A stretch of 64,000 bases of DNA from JALZUV01 sp963837025 (GTDB taxonomy: Bacteria; Pseudomonadota; Alphaproteobacteria; Rickettsiales; JALZUV01): NCBI GenBank assembly GCA_963837025.1, contig CAWILT010000001.1:744001-808000 (forward strand). The letters are read 5' to 3'. How positions within the stretch are numbered: position 1 is the stretch's first letter; every line of letters starts with the position of its first letter. Of this stretch, positions 9,836 to 18,975 are shown piece after piece. The notes under the pieces were generated by a model, which was not told the origin of the DNA, ran no database searches, and was given only the letters and a program-made list of their open reading frames with translations. The position numbers were made by a program, and so were the translations under genes.

Positions 9836-10873
9836 ATGGTCGCACTTCCTTTTCAAACTTTCATCGAACAAGCCGTAAATGGTGAAGATTTAACGCGCGA
9901 ACAAACCCAGCGCGCCTTCCAAATTATGATGAGTGGCGGCGCTACCCCTGCTCAAATGGCCGCCTTTATTGTTGCCCTTCGCATCAAAGGCGAAACGGTG
10001 GAGGAAATTACCGGCGCCGCGCTTACCATGCGTCACAAAGCATTGGCCTTTACCGCGCCTGCTCATGCGATTGATACATGCGGAACAGGCGGCGATGCTT
10101 CGGGCACCTACAATATCTCCACCGCTACAGCAATCGTCACTGCTGCATGTGGGGTGCCGGTTGTCAAACATGGCAACCGCTCGGTTTCATCTAAATCAGG
10201 CTCGGCTGATGTGATGTCGCAACTCGGCGTTAATTTATCCGCTTCGCCCCAGCTGATGCAACGCGCACTAAATGAGTGTAATTTATGCTTTCTAATGGCT
10301 CCCGCATACCACCGCGCTATGCGCCATGTGGCACCGGTGCGTCAAGAATTAGGTTTACGCACCTTGTTCAATTTACTCGGCCCTCTATCAAATCCCGCAG
10401 GAGTAAAACGACAGCTATTAGGAGTTTACAGCCCCGATCTACTGTTACCCATGGCAGAAACACTGCGCGAAATTGGAGTGGAACATGCGTGGATTGTGCA
10501 TGGTGCGGATGGGTTAGACGAAATAAGCCTAACGGGCGATACCCATGTGGTAGAGCTAAAACATAACGAGATAAAATCCTTCATCATCACCCCACAATCA
10601 GCAGAACTTGAACCCTGTAAGATGACCGATTTAAAAGGGGGCGATGCCAAGAAAAACGCTCAGGCGCTTGAACAACTTCTAGCAGGTCGCGCGAGCGCCT
10701 ATCGTGATATTGTATGCCTCAATAGCGCTGCCGCACTTATCATTGCAGGTAAATGCAATACCCTTACGCACGGCGTTAAACTCGCACAAAATGCCATAGA
10801 TACAGGTGATGCACGTCATGTTCTCAATCAACTTATCGCCATCACCGGCGAGGAAGCGTTAGCCCATGACTAA
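9836..10873 (+). CDS. trpD: Anthranilate phosphoribosyltransferase
   Basis: TrpD transfers phosphoribose from PRPP to anthranilate. The 345-residue protein has the helical N-terminal domain, the PRPP-binding glycine loop DTCGTGGDASGTYNIST, and HGNRSVSSKSGSADVM. The metal and anthranilate regions APAYHRAMRHVAPVRQELG and RTLFNLLGPLSNPA follow, then the GADGLDEISL motif. It ends overlapping trpC by 8 bp within a compact trpEGDC operon. Confidence 0.97.
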   Translation: MVALPFQTFIEQAVNGEDLTREQTQRAFQIMMSGGATPAQMAAFIVALRIKGETVEEITGAALTMRHKALAFTAPAHAIDTCGTGGDASGTYNISTATAIVTAACGVPVVKHGNRSVSSKSGSADVMSQLGVNLSASPQLMQRALNECNLCFLMAPAYHRAMRHVAPVRQELGLRTLFNLLGPLSNPAGVKRQLLGVYSPDLLLPMAETLREIGVEHAWIVHGADGLDEISLTGDTHVVELKHNEIKSFIITPQSAELEPCKMTDLKGGDAKKNAQALEQLLAGRASAYRDIVCLNSAAALIIAGKCNTLTHGVKLAQNAIDTGDARHVLNQLIAITGEEALAHD

Positions 10874-11669
10874 CCCTACTATTTTAGATAAAATCTGTGA
10901 AACCAAGCGTGCACATGTTGCCGCGCAGAAAGCGAAACATTCCCAAAAAAAGCTTGAAAAAGCGATTGAAAACCTGCCACCCACACGCGACTTTTTAGGC
11001 GCGATTCAATCGCGCATTGCTAAAAATCAAACGGCACTCATTGCCGAAATTAAAAAAGCCTCGCCCAGCAAAGGCATCATTCGCGATGATTTTGATGTAC
11101 CAGAACTCGCGCTTGCTTATGAAAATGGTGGCGCCACATGCCTTTCCATCCTCACCGATAGTGCGTATTTTCAAGGTGACGATGCCTTCTTAATGGCTGC
11201 TAAAACTGTCAGCAACCTACCTATTTTGCGCAAGGATTTTATCATTGATGCCTATCAAATTTATGAAAGCCGCGCGTTAGGCGCCGATGCGATATTGCTT
11301 ATTAAATCCATTCTTAGCACGCAAGAAATTAACGAATTTGCAGCCATTGCTCGTAGCTTAGGCCTTGGAATCTTGCTCGAAATTCATGATGAAGTTGAGG
11401 CAAACGCTGCACTCCAAACCGATATCACGCTCGTCGGCATAAACAATCGCGATTTAAAAACCTTTGATGTTTCACTGGATACCACCCTCACCCTAGCCCC
11501 GATTTTGGCAGATGCCAACCGAACGCTAGTGTGCGAAAGCGGAATATTTACCCATGCCGATATCAAGCATATCCAATCCAATAGCCAAGCACGCTGCTTT
11601 TTAGTCGGTGAGGCACTCATGCGCCAAACTAACGTGCAAGCTGCCACTCAAATGCTACTCGGCACATAA
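10866..11669 (+). CDS. trpC: Indole-3-glycerol phosphate synthase
   Basis: TrpC closes the indole ring from CdRP. The 267-residue (beta-alpha)8 barrel contains the family signature LIAEIKKASPSKGIIR with the catalytic lysine, LSILTDSAYFQG, LRKDFIIDAYQIYESRALGADAILLI, LLEIHDE, VGINNRDLKTF and the phosphate-binding end VCESGI and FLVGEALMR. It is a monofunctional IGPS, not fused to TrpF. trpF, trpB and trpA are not in this window. It is the last gene of the trp run; the next gene has its own promoter. Confidence 0.97.
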   Translation: MTNPTILDKICETKRAHVAAQKAKHSQKKLEKAIENLPPTRDFLGAIQSRIAKNQTALIAEIKKASPSKGIIRDDFDVPELALAYENGGATCLSILTDSAYFQGDDAFLMAAKTVSNLPILRKDFIIDAYQIYESRALGADAILLIKSILSTQEINEFAAIARSLGLGILLEIHDEVEANAALQTDITLVGINNRDLKTFDVSLDTTLTLAPILADANRTLVCESGIFTHADIKHIQSNSQARCFLVGEALMRQTNVQAATQMLLGT

Positions 11670-11675
11670 ATAAAA

Positions 11676-11704
11676 TTGAGTGTAAGCGCCCGATTGGTTA
11701 TAAG
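11676..11704 (+). promoter_or_regulatory. Promoter of the M17 aminopeptidase gene (leaderless)
   Basis: TTGAGT (11676-11681), a 17-bp spacer and TATAAG (11699-11704) end only five bases before the ATG at 11710. No Shine-Dalgarno sequence precedes the start. The expected transcription start is therefore at or next to the start codon. One of several promoters with this geometry in the window. Confidence 0.6.
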
Positions 11705-11709
11705 AACTT

Positions 11710-13098
11710 ATGCAACATTTCATTACACAGCGCCCTGCTCAAAAAACCGATATCACCATTATTCCGCTCACCGAAAAGAGCTTGCCAAAATGGCTAAAAA
11801 CTCGCAGCGAACGCGAACAAAATCAGCTCAAAACCATTGAGTTTGAAGCTATTCCAAGCAAGTTTGCACGCCTAACCCACGAAAACGGCACATTAAAAAC
11901 CGTAATTTTAGCGATTGAAAATGCGGCTGATATTTGGAGTTGGGCTGCTTTATCATCAGAACTAAGCCACTTGAATCATTATACCATTGATGATGCTTAC
12001 GAAAATATTGATACCACTGCCGCAGCTCTAGGATGGCAATTAGGATGCTATCGCTTCGCCCGCTATGTTAAGAAAAAATCAGATTTTCCTATATTGGTTT
12101 TAGACCCTAAATTTAATTTAAAACTTGCCCAAAAATTGAGCGAATCGATTTACCTCACGCGTGATTTAATTAATACCCCCACCAACGATATGGGGCCAAG
12201 CGAACTCAGCGCCGAAATTCAAAAAATAGCCAAGAAATTTAAGGCATCTTGCGTTGAAATTGCTGGTGATGATTTGCTTGAGCAAAATTATCCCACCATT
12301 CATGCCGTTGGCCGCGCATGTGATGATGCACCGCGTTTGCTTGATTTGCGCTGGGGCGAAGCTTCACATCCCAAACTTACTTTGGTAGGCAAAGGGGTAT
12401 GTTTTGACACAGGTGGCCTCAACATCAAAACTGGCAGTAGCATGGGCATGATGAAAAAAGATATGGGCGGCGCCGCATTTATGCTCGGTCTAGCGCAGCT
12501 TATCATGGCCATGCAATTAAAAGTGAATTTGCGACTGCTCATTCCTGCGGTTGAAAACAGCATCAGCGGCAATGCCTTCCGCCCGCAAGACGTTATTAAA
12601 ACCCGCAAAGGCATTACCGTTGAAATCAGTAATACCGATGCAGAAGGTCGTTTAATTCTATGCGATGCATTAGCCGAAGCTGACACCGAAACGCCTGATT
12701 TGTTAATTGATGCTGCCACCCTCACCGGCGCCGCGCGCGTTGCCACGGGAACTGACATTCCTGCTTTTTTCACCAATAACAAAAAGCTGGCTCGGTTGGT
12801 TGAACAATATGTTGAAAAAACAGGTGAGATGTTATGGCAATTGCCGTTACATCACGGTTATCGCTATATGCTGGATAGCGAAGTGGCCGATATTGATCAC
12901 AGTTCAAAAGGCGGTTATGCGGGTGCGATTACCGCAGCGCTATTCCTAAACGAATTTGTAGAAAAATCGCTTGAATGGTTGCATATCGATATGATGGCGT
13001 GGAACACGCGCAACCAACCTGGCCGACCACTTGGTGGCGAATCACAAGGGTTGCGCGTTCTTTATTCATTACTCGAATCGCGGTATGGCAAAGCATAA
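11710..13098 (+). CDS. M17 leucyl aminopeptidase
   Basis: Cytosolic metallo-exopeptidase of the M17 family (PepA/PepB type), removing N-terminal residues from peptides. The 462-residue protein has a divergent N-terminal domain and a conserved catalytic domain from about residue 155. It contains RDLINTPTNDMGP, LVGKGVCFDTGGLNIKTG (metal-binding Lys and Asp), MKKDMGGAAFMLG, and the family signature NTDAEGRLILCDAL with the bimetal-binding Asp and Glu. The C-terminus has AGAITAALFLNEFV. Its length is slightly below the usual 480-500. The next gene begins 3 bp after its stop. Confidence 0.94.
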   Translation: MQHFITQRPAQKTDITIIPLTEKSLPKWLKTRSEREQNQLKTIEFEAIPSKFARLTHENGTLKTVILAIENAADIWSWAALSSELSHLNHYTIDDAYENIDTTAAALGWQLGCYRFARYVKKKSDFPILVLDPKFNLKLAQKLSESIYLTRDLINTPTNDMGPSELSAEIQKIAKKFKASCVEIAGDDLLEQNYPTIHAVGRACDDAPRLLDLRWGEASHPKLTLVGKGVCFDTGGLNIKTGSSMGMMKKDMGGAAFMLGLAQLIMAMQLKVNLRLLIPAVENSISGNAFRPQDVIKTRKGITVEISNTDAEGRLILCDALAEADTETPDLLIDAATLTGAARVATGTDIPAFFTNNKKLARLVEQYVEKTGEMLWQLPLHHGYRYMLDSEVADIDHSSKGGYAGAITAALFLNEFVEKSLEWLHIDMMAWNTRNQPGRPLGGESQGLRVLYSLLESRYGKA

Positions 13099-13101
13099 AT
13101 A

Positions 13102-13914
13102 ATGGGCTTTTACATCAAATATCAAACGCATCAAGATGGCCCTTATGATTTGGTTACCATGATACGCAAAATCCGCAAAGGCCTTATTCCACCCGAAACA
13201 TTGGTGATGGAAGCCAATGATCCACAAGCCCAATCTGCCCGTATGCATCCCCAATTGCACGGCTTTTTCGCCGAGCTTGAAACAGGTTTTGTGAGCGATA
13301 CGGCGACAAATGTCGTTGAGCATCTTCGTTTCAAAGACATTATGAAATATGGATGGAGTCATTTCATGCATAACATGATGTCCGGCTTAATTGCCGCATT
13401 CATCCTATTTGCCATTCTTATGTGGACGATTACCGTATTTATTATCAGCCAAGGCGCCATATTACCCGCCATTCTGATTTCAGCGAGCGGTGCCGTATTT
13501 TTCTTATGTGGATTTATTTTTTCACTACAACGCCAGCAAAGATTGTTGCCATTTTCGCTAAATGCGCTTGCGAAATACTATGCAGCTAATGCCTCAAATA
13601 TCATTCTATTTTGCCTCGCATTTGCGCTTATTCATATTGCAGGATTTTTGTTCTTTATTATTCCCGGCTTCATAGTGCTTAGTTATCTTGCGTTTGCGCC
13701 GTTATTGATCGTGGATAGAAACTTCCATTTTTGGCACGCAATTGAATCGAGCTATCGAACCGTACGCCAACATCAAAGTAATTTATTTTTTACGCTTTTA
13801 GCCCTGATTGGCATCAATGCTTTAGCCACAATTTTCATTTTTCCGTTGGTTATAACCCTGCCCATCACATTCATTGGCGTGATTGAACTTTACAATCAAT
13901 TAGAGTTTGATTAG
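13102..13914 (+). CDS. Membrane protein with GYF-like N-terminal domain
   Basis: Unrecognised 270-residue integral membrane protein. The first about 55 residues (FYIKYQTHQDGPYDLVTMIRKI, then LIPPETLVMEAND) resemble the GYF_2-type domains often found before bacterial membrane domains. After a soluble linker come about four to five hydrophobic helices (roughly residues 92-112, 115-137, 152-205 as two, and 228-262). The gene starts 3 bp after the aminopeptidase and overlaps the convergent nagZ stop by 4 bp. The function is unknown; the GYF-like assignment is by sequence resemblance only. Confidence 0.75.
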   Translation: MGFYIKYQTHQDGPYDLVTMIRKIRKGLIPPETLVMEANDPQAQSARMHPQLHGFFAELETGFVSDTATNVVEHLRFKDIMKYGWSHFMHNMMSGLIAAFILFAILMWTITVFIISQGAILPAILISASGAVFFLCGFIFSLQRQQRLLPFSLNALAKYYAANASNIILFCLAFALIHIAGFLFFIIPGFIVLSYLAFAPLLIVDRNFHFWHAIESSYRTVRQHQSNLFFTLLALIGINALATIFIFPLVITLPITFIGVIELYNQLEFD

Positions 13915-14927
13915 GCCGCTAAAATATCCGAAAGCTCATGACGGATATCGGCTAATTCCACCCTATCATGATGCAGCATTTTGCTTTCCAATAACGAGAA
14001 TGCATGATCCGATCGACGATAGGCTTCTTCACTCATCGAAGGTGCACCTTGTGCAACCTGCTGCATCTCGTCCATTTTTCCGTTGCAATGCAGCACTAAA
14101 TCGCAGCCCGCTTGCAATGATTTTTCAGCACGTTCACTAAAACTTCCACCCATTGCTTTCATCGAAAGGTCATCCGTCATGAGCAGACCATCAAATCCAA
14201 TTTCATTTCGAATGAATGCGATGATCTTAGCACTTTGAGTGGCAATATTTTCGCTATCAAGCGCGCTATATAAAATATGCGCTGTCATACCTAATGGAAT
14301 ATCTGCCAACGCTTTAAAGGGCTTAAAATCGGTCGCTTCTAAATCTGCGAGGGTTGCTTCCACCACAGGCAAATCCTCGTGGCTATCAGCAGTCGCGCGG
14401 CCATGCCCGGGTATATGTTTCAAAATAGGCAATATGCCTCCAGCTAACAAGCCTTCAGCCTGTTGACGTGCTAGGCGAATCACTTGCTGTGCCTCTTTAC
14501 CAAAGGCTCTATCGCCAATAATATCATGACTATTGGGCGCTGGAATATCAGCTAAGGGCGCACAATTAACGCTGATACCCATTTGGCTAAGTTGCGCCGC
14601 TATCACGCGCGCTTGCAAATATACGGCTCGTTCTGCTACTTTTAAGTCGCGTTCATGCGCTAGCGATTCAAAAACAGCAGCAGCCGGAATTTTCTCCCAA
14701 TGCGGTGCTCCCAAACGAGCAACACGGCCACCTTCCTGATCAATCAATATCGGAACATTGGATCGACCCGATATTTGCCGAAGCGAGTCAGTCAGAGCAA
14801 TAAGTTGTTCGGGTGTATCGCAATTACGTTTAAAGAGAATATAACCCCACGGGTTTGCCTCTTTAAAAAACGCGCGCTCGTTTGTGTTAAGCGAAAGCCC
14901 TTCTAACCCATAAATTGCGGCTTGCAT
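13911..14927 (-). CDS. nagZ: Beta-N-acetylhexosaminidase (GH3)
   Basis: NagZ removes N-acetylglucosamine from 1,6-anhydro-muropeptides in the cytoplasm during cell-wall recycling. The 338-residue single-domain GH3 protein has the NagZ-specific KHIPGHGRATADSHEDLP loop with its catalytic His-Asp dyad and the nucleophile Asp in LLMTDDLSMKAMGG. LIDQEGGRVARL also matches the family. It is the last gene of an argS-SPOR-nagZ run, an order seen in many Alphaproteobacteria, and overlaps the convergent membrane-protein gene by 4 bp. Confidence 0.95.
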   Translation of the reverse strand: MQAAIYGLEGLSLNTNERAFFKEANPWGYILFKRNCDTPEQLIALTDSLRQISGRSNVPILIDQEGGRVARLGAPHWEKIPAAAVFESLAHERDLKVAERAVYLQARVIAAQLSQMGISVNCAPLADIPAPNSHDIIGDRAFGKEAQQVIRLARQQAEGLLAGGILPILKHIPGHGRATADSHEDLPVVEATLADLEATDFKPFKALADIPLGMTAHILYSALDSENIATQSAKIIAFIRNEIGFDGLLMTDDLSMKAMGGSFSERAEKSLQAGCDLVLHCNGKMDEMQQVAQGAPSMSEEAYRRSDHAFSLLESKMLHHDRVELADIRHELSDILAA

Positions 14928-14945
14928 TGCACCAGCTACCGATGC

Positions 14946-15929
14946 TTAGCGCTGAACCGAAAAGCACGCTTGGTCACGCGCTTTAAGCATCACGCATAAT
15001 GCATCCGCTGCCGATTTACTGGCAAAAGGATAAGCCTGCACCCGAAAATAGGTTTTGCCATTCACATCAGCCGATTCAACATGCGCGCGCTTATCGGTCA
15101 ATAACGAGCCGCTAGCACTTTGAATATTGCCCCAATTTTTCAACGCTTCAGATCGGCTGCCAAACGCGCCTAATTGCAAACGATTGCTGGTTAAACCACC
15201 TGTAGCAGGCGCAGCAACATCTTGTTCAAACGCAGAGGCAGGTTCAGCCTTTGGCTGCACTGGCTCTGATTTAGTAACAACGGGCGTAGGAGCAGGCTTT
15301 GGCTCAACTTTCTTTTCAACTACAGCAGGTTCGGGGGCAACGGGTGCTACGGCAACTTCTGCAACGGGTGCTGGTTCAGCTTTAACTTCTTCAGCGGGTG
15401 CTTGCGTGACAATAGGCTCAACCACTTTGTCATCTTGCGATGCAACCATCATTTCAGGTGTTTCCTGCACATTGGCATTGGCAATTTCTTCCATCTTGCG
15501 GCGCTCAGCATCGGTTAGCCCAATAGTATCATCACTCGCCGTTTTATCTTCTTTCATCCATCCTTCGGTTTGCGCGGTTTCAGGTTGAACACGTGGATCG
15601 GGGCGGGTTGGCTGAGGCAAAATTTGCTCAACTGTCATATCTTCCACATCGCCAGAACCTAAATTATAAACCTGACGCTCCGTATCGGGAAACTGCCATC
15701 CACTTTCACCTTCAGGTGCTGTGCGCACTTCGCCTTCGCTGGCATAAATAGTTTCTAATTCATCAGTACCATTACTGCTATCATCTTGATAGGCATACCA
15801 TGCCAATGCAATAAATGCCGCCACTGCTAGAAATGCGACAGTAATTGAAATAAGGCTTAAAAAGCTCCCGCCAGCCTCTTCATCAAAATAATCCGTTTCA
15901 AGATCGTCGTAAGATGATTTTTTTACCAT
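14946..15929 (-). CDS. SPOR-domain envelope protein
   Basis: A 327-residue bitopic protein: cytoplasmic N-terminus, one transmembrane helix (about residues 24-46, LISITVAFLAVAAFIALAWYA), a long Pro/Ala/Glu-rich periplasmic linker (about residues 60-240) and a C-terminal SPOR domain (about 250-325, NRLQLGAFGSRSEALKNWGN to KARDQACFSV). SPOR domains bind glycan strands stripped of stem peptides at the division site, so a septal role is likely. Its ATG overlaps the argS stop by one base. Such proteins commonly lie between argS and nagZ in Alphaproteobacteria. Confidence 0.88.
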   Translation of the reverse strand: MVKKSSYDDLETDYFDEEAGGSFLSLISITVAFLAVAAFIALAWYAYQDDSSNGTDELETIYASEGEVRTAPEGESGWQFPDTERQVYNLGSGDVEDMTVEQILPQPTRPDPRVQPETAQTEGWMKEDKTASDDTIGLTDAERRKMEEIANANVQETPEMMVASQDDKVVEPIVTQAPAEEVKAEPAPVAEVAVAPVAPEPAVVEKKVEPKPAPTPVVTKSEPVQPKAEPASAFEQDVAAPATGGLTSNRLQLGAFGSRSEALKNWGNIQSASGSLLTDKRAHVESADVNGKTYFRVQAYPFASKSAADALCVMLKARDQACFSVQR

Positions 15930-17680
15930 TATCGCATTTCCTCTTTTGCTTCTACACCCAGCACATTTAAGCCGCTGGAAATCACATTTGCTACGGCTGC
16001 AACCATCACTAATCGCGCCGCTGACAGTTTTTCATCCTCTACCAGAAAACGCAAGCCTTCATTTTCATTTCCCAAATTCCAAAAACCATGAAATTCAGCA
16101 GCTAATTCTTGCAGAAAAAACGCAATTCTATGCGGCTCTGAGGCAATGGCCGCCTGCTCAACCAACACGGGCCAATAGGCCATTTTGCGCAATAACGATA
16201 ATTCGGCGCTGTGCGAAAGATGCGACAGGTGCGTTGGCGACATAGCATCGGCCAATGCCACCGCTTGCGGGTTCTGATCAGCGGCCATACGCAGCACCGA
16301 TTTGCACCGCGCATGAGCATATTGCACATAAAAAACAGGGTTATCGCGGCTTTGTTCCACCGCTTTATTCATGTCAAAGTCCAACATCGCATCGTTTTTG
16401 CGCGTTAGCATAATAAAGCGCAGCGCATCTTTGCCCACTTCATCTACCACTTCGCGCACCGTAACAAAGCTGCCCGAGCGCTTGGACATTTTAACCGGTT
16501 CGCCACCTTTAATAAATTTCACCATTTGGCATAGCTTCACCTCAATGGTAGAACGCCCATCCGATAAAGCATCAACGGCAGCCGAAATGCGTTTTACATA
16601 GCCGCCATGATCGGCACCAAAAATATCAATCAGAATATCATGCCCGCGCTGAATTTTATCATAGTGATAGGCAATATCGGGAGCAAAATACGTCCAACTG
16701 CCGTCAGATTTCTTCAACGCTCTATCTACATCATCGCCAAATTTGGTAGATTTAAATAAGGTCTGTGGGCGTGGCTCCCAATCTTCGGGTTCTTTTCCTT
16801 TAGGCGCTTCTAAAACACCCACATAAATAAGGCCTTCTGCTTCTAATTTATGTAACACTTCTTCCACTTTACCCGCATCACGCAATTGCTGTTCCGAGGC
16901 AAAAACATCATGTTCTATGCCTAATTGAGCAAGGTCAGCACGAATCATTTCCAGCATTAATTCAACCGAAATGCGCTTTACCTTTGGCAACCATTTTGCC
17001 TCTGGCTCATGCAATAAAGCATCACCAAACCGCGCTGCTAAATCATGCCCCACAGGCACTAAATAATCACCCGGATATAACCCATCTGGTATCGCCCCAA
17101 TTTCTTGCCCGAGCGCTTCGCGATAACGCAGGAAAGCCGAATGAGCCAGCGTGTTAATTTGGCTGCCCGCATCATTCACATAATATTCGCGCGTCACTTC
17201 AAAGCCAGCTTTTTCGAGCAATCCGGCCAGTGCATCGCCCACCACTGCTCCGCGCGCATGGCCAATATGCATGGGGCCAGTCGGGTTGGCCGAAACATAT
17301 TCAATATCAACTTTTTTGCCAACGCCCAACGCGCTATCGCCATAATCCGCGCCTTGGCTGATAATGGCGGGTAATAGCTGATGCCAAAATTCAGGCTTAA
17401 AGCGCAAATTGATAAAGCCAGGGCCGGCAATTTCAACCGATTCACATCCTTCAAATTGCTCAAATTTAGCGCGCAATAATGCTGCAATATCGCGCGGGTT
17501 TTTGCCTACGGGTTTGGCCAATACCATGGCCGCATTAGTGGCTACATCGCCATGGTCAGCGTTACGTGGCAGCTCAACCGTAATCGCATCCATCGGCAAG
17601 CCTGCCGGCCATAATTGTTCTACTGCAAGAAAGCTCACAGCTTCCTTAACCTGAATGGATAATTGTTGGAATAAATTCAT
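15929..17680 (-). CDS. argS: Arginyl-tRNA synthetase
   Basis: Class I aminoacyl-tRNA synthetase charging tRNA-Arg. The 583-residue protein has the ArgS-specific N-terminal add-on domain, VSANPTGPMHIGHARGAVVGD with HIGH at residues 138-141, and the KMSKRSGS loop. The C-terminal anticodon-binding DALR domain contains YVQYAHARCKSVLR. The start ATG has no Shine-Dalgarno; TTGCAT-N17-TACACC upstream ends six bases before the ATG, so the mRNA is probably leaderless. The operon continues into the SPOR gene and nagZ. Confidence 0.97.
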   Translation of the reverse strand: MNLFQQLSIQVKEAVSFLAVEQLWPAGLPMDAITVELPRNADHGDVATNAAMVLAKPVGKNPRDIAALLRAKFEQFEGCESVEIAGPGFINLRFKPEFWHQLLPAIISQGADYGDSALGVGKKVDIEYVSANPTGPMHIGHARGAVVGDALAGLLEKAGFEVTREYYVNDAGSQINTLAHSAFLRYREALGQEIGAIPDGLYPGDYLVPVGHDLAARFGDALLHEPEAKWLPKVKRISVELMLEMIRADLAQLGIEHDVFASEQQLRDAGKVEEVLHKLEAEGLIYVGVLEAPKGKEPEDWEPRPQTLFKSTKFGDDVDRALKKSDGSWTYFAPDIAYHYDKIQRGHDILIDIFGADHGGYVKRISAAVDALSDGRSTIEVKLCQMVKFIKGGEPVKMSKRSGSFVTVREVVDEVGKDALRFIMLTRKNDAMLDFDMNKAVEQSRDNPVFYVQYAHARCKSVLRMAADQNPQAVALADAMSPTHLSHLSHSAELSLLRKMAYWPVLVEQAAIASEPHRIAFFLQELAAEFHGFWNLGNENEGLRFLVEDEKLSAARLVMVAAVANVISSGLNVLGVEAKEEMR

Positions 17681-17686
17681 GACTGC

Positions 17687-17715
17687 GGTGTAAGCGAAAA
17701 TGCATTTAGATGCAA
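17687..17715 (-). promoter_or_regulatory. Promoter of argS (leaderless)
   Basis: On the minus strand, TTGCAT (17715-17710), a 17-bp spacer and TACACC (17692-17687) place the transcription start at the argS ATG (17680). The -10 match is modest (TA and A conserved). The geometry repeats that of dgt, erpA, mscS and proC. Confidence 0.5.
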
Positions 17716-17732
17716 CAGGCGAGCAGCACGCT

Positions 17733-18920
17733 TTAAATGAGCGAAGCGTGCGAGCTTAAATCAAATAACCTTGCATGCTCTTGCATAGCAAAGCGATCAG
17801 TCATACCGCTAATATAATCCGCAATAATAGTCATTTGATCGGCCTCGGTCTTAGCTTCTTGCATTTGTTGAAACCATTCTGTTGGCAGGCATTCAGGCTC
17901 TTTAATCAAAATTTCGCAAAGCTGGCTAATAACGCGGCGAGCCTTACTGGTCATACGGTTCACGCGATAATGTTTATACATATTGGCATGTAAAAATTTA
18001 CGTAATTGGTAATGCACGGAATCCATCTCCGCAGAAAAGCTCACCACCGCGCTTGAATGCTGACGAATATCTTGCACCGATTGTGCATTAAGCGACGCTA
18101 AATTGCGTTTGGTCTGCTCCAGCAAATCCAGCACCATAGCATTGATAATGCGGCGTACACCCTCATGCGCTAAACGCACGCGTGATAAAAGCGGATATTG
18201 CTTGATTACATCACGAAAAATTTGGCCAACCATCGGCAATGGCAACAAATCTTCAACTTCAAATAATCCAGCGCGCAACCCATCATCCACATCATGATTA
18301 TTATAGGCAATATCATCGGCAAGCGCCGCCACTTGCGCCTCGGCTGAGGCAAAGGTTTCTAGCTCTAAATCAACTAAGGTGTTACATTGCAGCAAAGTGG
18401 GGTGTGGATTTTTCACAGGGCCATTATGCTTGGCTATTCCCTCAAGCGTTTCCCAGGTTAAATTTAATCCATCAAATTCAGCATAGCGCTGCTCTAGCAC
18501 CATCATCAGCCGTAGAGTTTGTGCATTATGGTCAAACCCATTCGCATGGCTTAGCGCCTCTTGTAATGCGTCTTCGCCAGCATGGCCGAATGGTGGATGC
18601 CCCATATCATGCGCCAGCGCACATGCCTCAGCTAAATCCTCATTCAAGCTGAGCGACCGCGCAATGGATCGCGCCAGCTGCGCCACTTCCAAACTATGCG
18701 TCAGGCGTGTGCGATAATGATCGCCTTCATGATTAACAAATACTTGCGTTTTATATTCCAAACGACGAAATGCCATGGAATGAATAATCCGATCGCGATC
18801 GCGCTGATACGCCGTGCGGTTGATACTTTCAGCCTCATTCACGGCGCGACCACGCGTATCGTGGGGGTGCGTCGCATAGGCAGCTATCGGCGCGCTGCTG
18901 GGTTGTATCCATTCTTTCAT
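17733..18920 (-). CDS. dgt: Deoxyguanosinetriphosphate triphosphohydrolase-like protein
   Basis: HD-superfamily hydrolase cleaving dNTPs to nucleoside and triphosphate, of the short Dgt type widespread in Alphaproteobacteria. The 395-residue protein has RDRDRIIHSMAFRRLEYKTQV, the metal-binding His75 in TRLTHSLEVAQLAR and the His104-Asp105 pair in ALAHDMGHPPFGHAGE. DDIAYNNHDVDDG supplies the last metal ligand. It is divergent from erpA across only 55 bp, with a compact back-to-back promoter pair, and looks leaderless. Confidence 0.95.
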   Translation of the reverse strand: MKEWIQPSSAPIAAYATHPHDTRGRAVNEAESINRTAYQRDRDRIIHSMAFRRLEYKTQVFVNHEGDHYRTRLTHSLEVAQLARSIARSLSLNEDLAEACALAHDMGHPPFGHAGEDALQEALSHANGFDHNAQTLRLMMVLEQRYAEFDGLNLTWETLEGIAKHNGPVKNPHPTLLQCNTLVDLELETFASAEAQVAALADDIAYNNHDVDDGLRAGLFEVEDLLPLPMVGQIFRDVIKQYPLLSRVRLAHEGVRRIINAMVLDLLEQTKRNLASLNAQSVQDIRQHSSAVVSFSAEMDSVHYQLRKFLHANMYKHYRVNRMTSKARRVISQLCEILIKEPECLPTEWFQQMQEAKTEADQMTIIADYISGMTDRFAMQEHARLFDLSSHASLI

Positions 18921-18926
18921 ATTTTA

Positions 18927-18969
18927 ACCATAAGCGCAGGCTTGTAACTGACAAGCAAATCATTATATT
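18927..18969. promoter_or_regulatory. Back-to-back leaderless promoters of dgt and erpA
   Basis: Within the 55-bp gap, erpA (plus) has TTGTAA (18942-18947), a 16-bp spacer and TATATT (18964-18969), six bases before its ATG at 18976. On the minus strand dgt has TTGTCA (18954-18949), a 16-bp spacer and TATGGT (18932-18927), six bases before its ATG at 18920. The two -35 elements lie side by side and form an inverted repeat CTTGT-N5-ACAAG. Neither start has a Shine-Dalgarno. The two polymerases would compete or be jointly regulated. Confidence 0.65.
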
Positions 18970-18975
18970 TAGCCT

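Noticed and set aside
15127..15588. Long Ser/Ala/Thr-rich plus-strand frame opposite the SPOR-domain gene
   Set aside because: It is the mirror image of the Pro/Ala/Glu-rich linker codons; no RBS, no homology, and the opposite strand encodes a clear protein.
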